Below are positions 63,250 to 64,000 of a DNA stretch of 64,000 nt, one piece after another. The translations under genes and the position numbers were made by a program. This stretch comes from Phytophthora sp. 'mugwort' (lineage: Eukaryota > Oomycota > Peronosporomycetes > Peronosporales > Peronosporaceae). Location: NCBI GenBank assembly GCA_033558025.1, contig JAUCEF010000018.1:4464001-4528000 (forward strand). Reading direction: 5' to 3'. The first letter of the stretch is position 1. The number at the start of each line of letters is the position of its first letter. The notes below the pieces were generated by a model. The model saw only the letters and a program-made list of their open reading frames with translations, did no database searches and was not told the DNA's origin.

Positions 63250-64000
63250 GAAAAGCAGTCGGTATTAAATCATGCCCCGTGACGATGCTTACGGTATTTC
63301 GCATGTAGACCAAGGATATAGTGTGCGCGCCTCGTCCGTCAAGTACTTTTGCCTAATTAAACAATCCTGAGGGCAGTGCTGCAAACTTGCTCAGTTTTGA
63401 GGGCACTGGTGATAAATATCCGTACACCAATACTGTCGCTTAAGAGATACTCGTTTGTAACGGGGTTACATGAAGAGTCCCAAGTCACTCTTCAGAATGG
63501 CGTACCCAAGTACCCCTAGTGATGCAACGAACATCACTATGACGTCACGGATGGGTACCACACATATGGTACAAGGGATCTCATCGCCACTCAATAGGAT
63601 AACATCTAGGGCACTTTACAGGTGACTAATTTAGTCGTAGACGCATTAAAAGCGGTCACCTATATATATATTCAGTCTTTAATCTACCTAATTTTGGTAA
63701 CAGTCCCCCAGACCAGGGAGTTGTGAACTGCTGTTCACTGAGAGTTTGTATACTCTCCGGAAATCACATTTCCTGTGCGCAAGGTGTTGTGCCTCGTCAC
63801 ACTTGGTGACACTTGTAGTCAATCCACGCCTACGCGGGTTACTACCTGAAACCTCTGGGTCCTAGCAACATGGACCGGATGGGTTTCTCATCTAAACGAC
63901 TCACAGTTTGAGTCCATTCGTAAGATGGCTGACATCTTTGGCATGGATGCCTTGCACAGCTTAGCGTTGTCAACGCAAGCTGAGCAGCTCGAGCACGTGA
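63250..64000 (+). mobile_element. possible 5' end of an LTR retrotransposon, cut by the window
   Basis: A TATATATATA box at 63661-63670 is followed at 63692 by TTTTGGTAACAG. This is close to TGGTATCAGAGC, the usual initiator-Met tRNA primer-binding site of copia/gypsy elements. Downstream, at 63925, a frame begins MADIFGMDALHSLALSTQAE and runs off the edge, in the position of a gag gene. The left LTR end was not found, and the second LTR lies outside. The call rests on layout, not on similarity. Confidence 0.4.
63925..64000 (+). CDS. partial frame at the window edge, possibly gag
   Basis: 25 codons from ATG 63925, open to the edge. It is helical and Leu-rich, with no recognisable motif. Its place after a primer-binding-like site is the only clue. 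Confidence 0.3.
   Translation, partial: MADIFGMDALHSLALSTQAEQLEHV

Noticed and set aside
1..64000. CRISPR arrays, bacterial operons or ribosome-binding sites
   Set aside because: None are seen. The intron-rich genes show that the DNA is eukaryotic.

Overview
The window is nuclear DNA of an oomycete, most likely Phytophthora or a close relative. The evidence is short GT-AG introns of 59-100 nt in most spliced genes, gene spacings often below 200 bp, a textbook oomycete initiator element in front of one gene, a small secreted cysteine-rich protein, kinases and channels of oomycete type, and decayed Helitron, Tc1-like, pogo-like and LTR-element debris. All exon joins given here were checked by hand for splice sites and reading frame; there is no transcript support.

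Layout. 1-3183 is decayed, GATC-rich repeat DNA that begins with a gag-like relic. 3184-3904 (+) is a RING-finger protein, convergent with a large ankyrin-HECT ubiquitin ligase (3997-8151, -). A dead Tc1/mariner element with 204-bp inverted repeats (8598-10171) sits between that ligase and a divergent RGS-DENN protein (10903-13581, +). The latter converges on a single-exon 2981-residue hybrid histidine kinase with 17 tandem PAS domains, a receiver and a histidine phosphotransfer domain (13712-22657, -). A small secreted cysteine-rich protein (23068-23316, -) follows.

23.3-36.0 kb is a transposon graveyard: a pogo-like transposase pseudogene, a diverged tandem repeat block, a decayed Helitron Rep-helicase, a dynein heavy-chain pseudogene and an unusual frameshifted Cys-module gene.

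36.2-61.3 kb is gene-dense again: a PUB-domain protein, a multi-PH/EF-hand protein, an F-BAR protein, a RanBP2-zinc-finger/EF-hand protein, a PH-PX-permuted papain-fold protein, ribonuclease H2 subunit A, a PX protein, a SMARCAD1/Fun30-like remodeller, a cyclic-nucleotide-binding cation channel and a secreted alpha/beta hydrolase. From 61.3 kb to the right edge is mostly non-coding, ending in what looks like the 5' end of an LTR retrotransposon.

Themes. Three ubiquitin-linked genes (RING, HECT, PUB) and a group of membrane/phosphoinositide genes (DENN, PH, F-BAR, PH-PX, PX) lie here. There is no evidence that they act together. The most striking single object is the 17-PAS kinase, which carries a whole His-Asp-His phosphorelay in one chain and whose PAS array shows a recent three-module (1080 bp) duplication.
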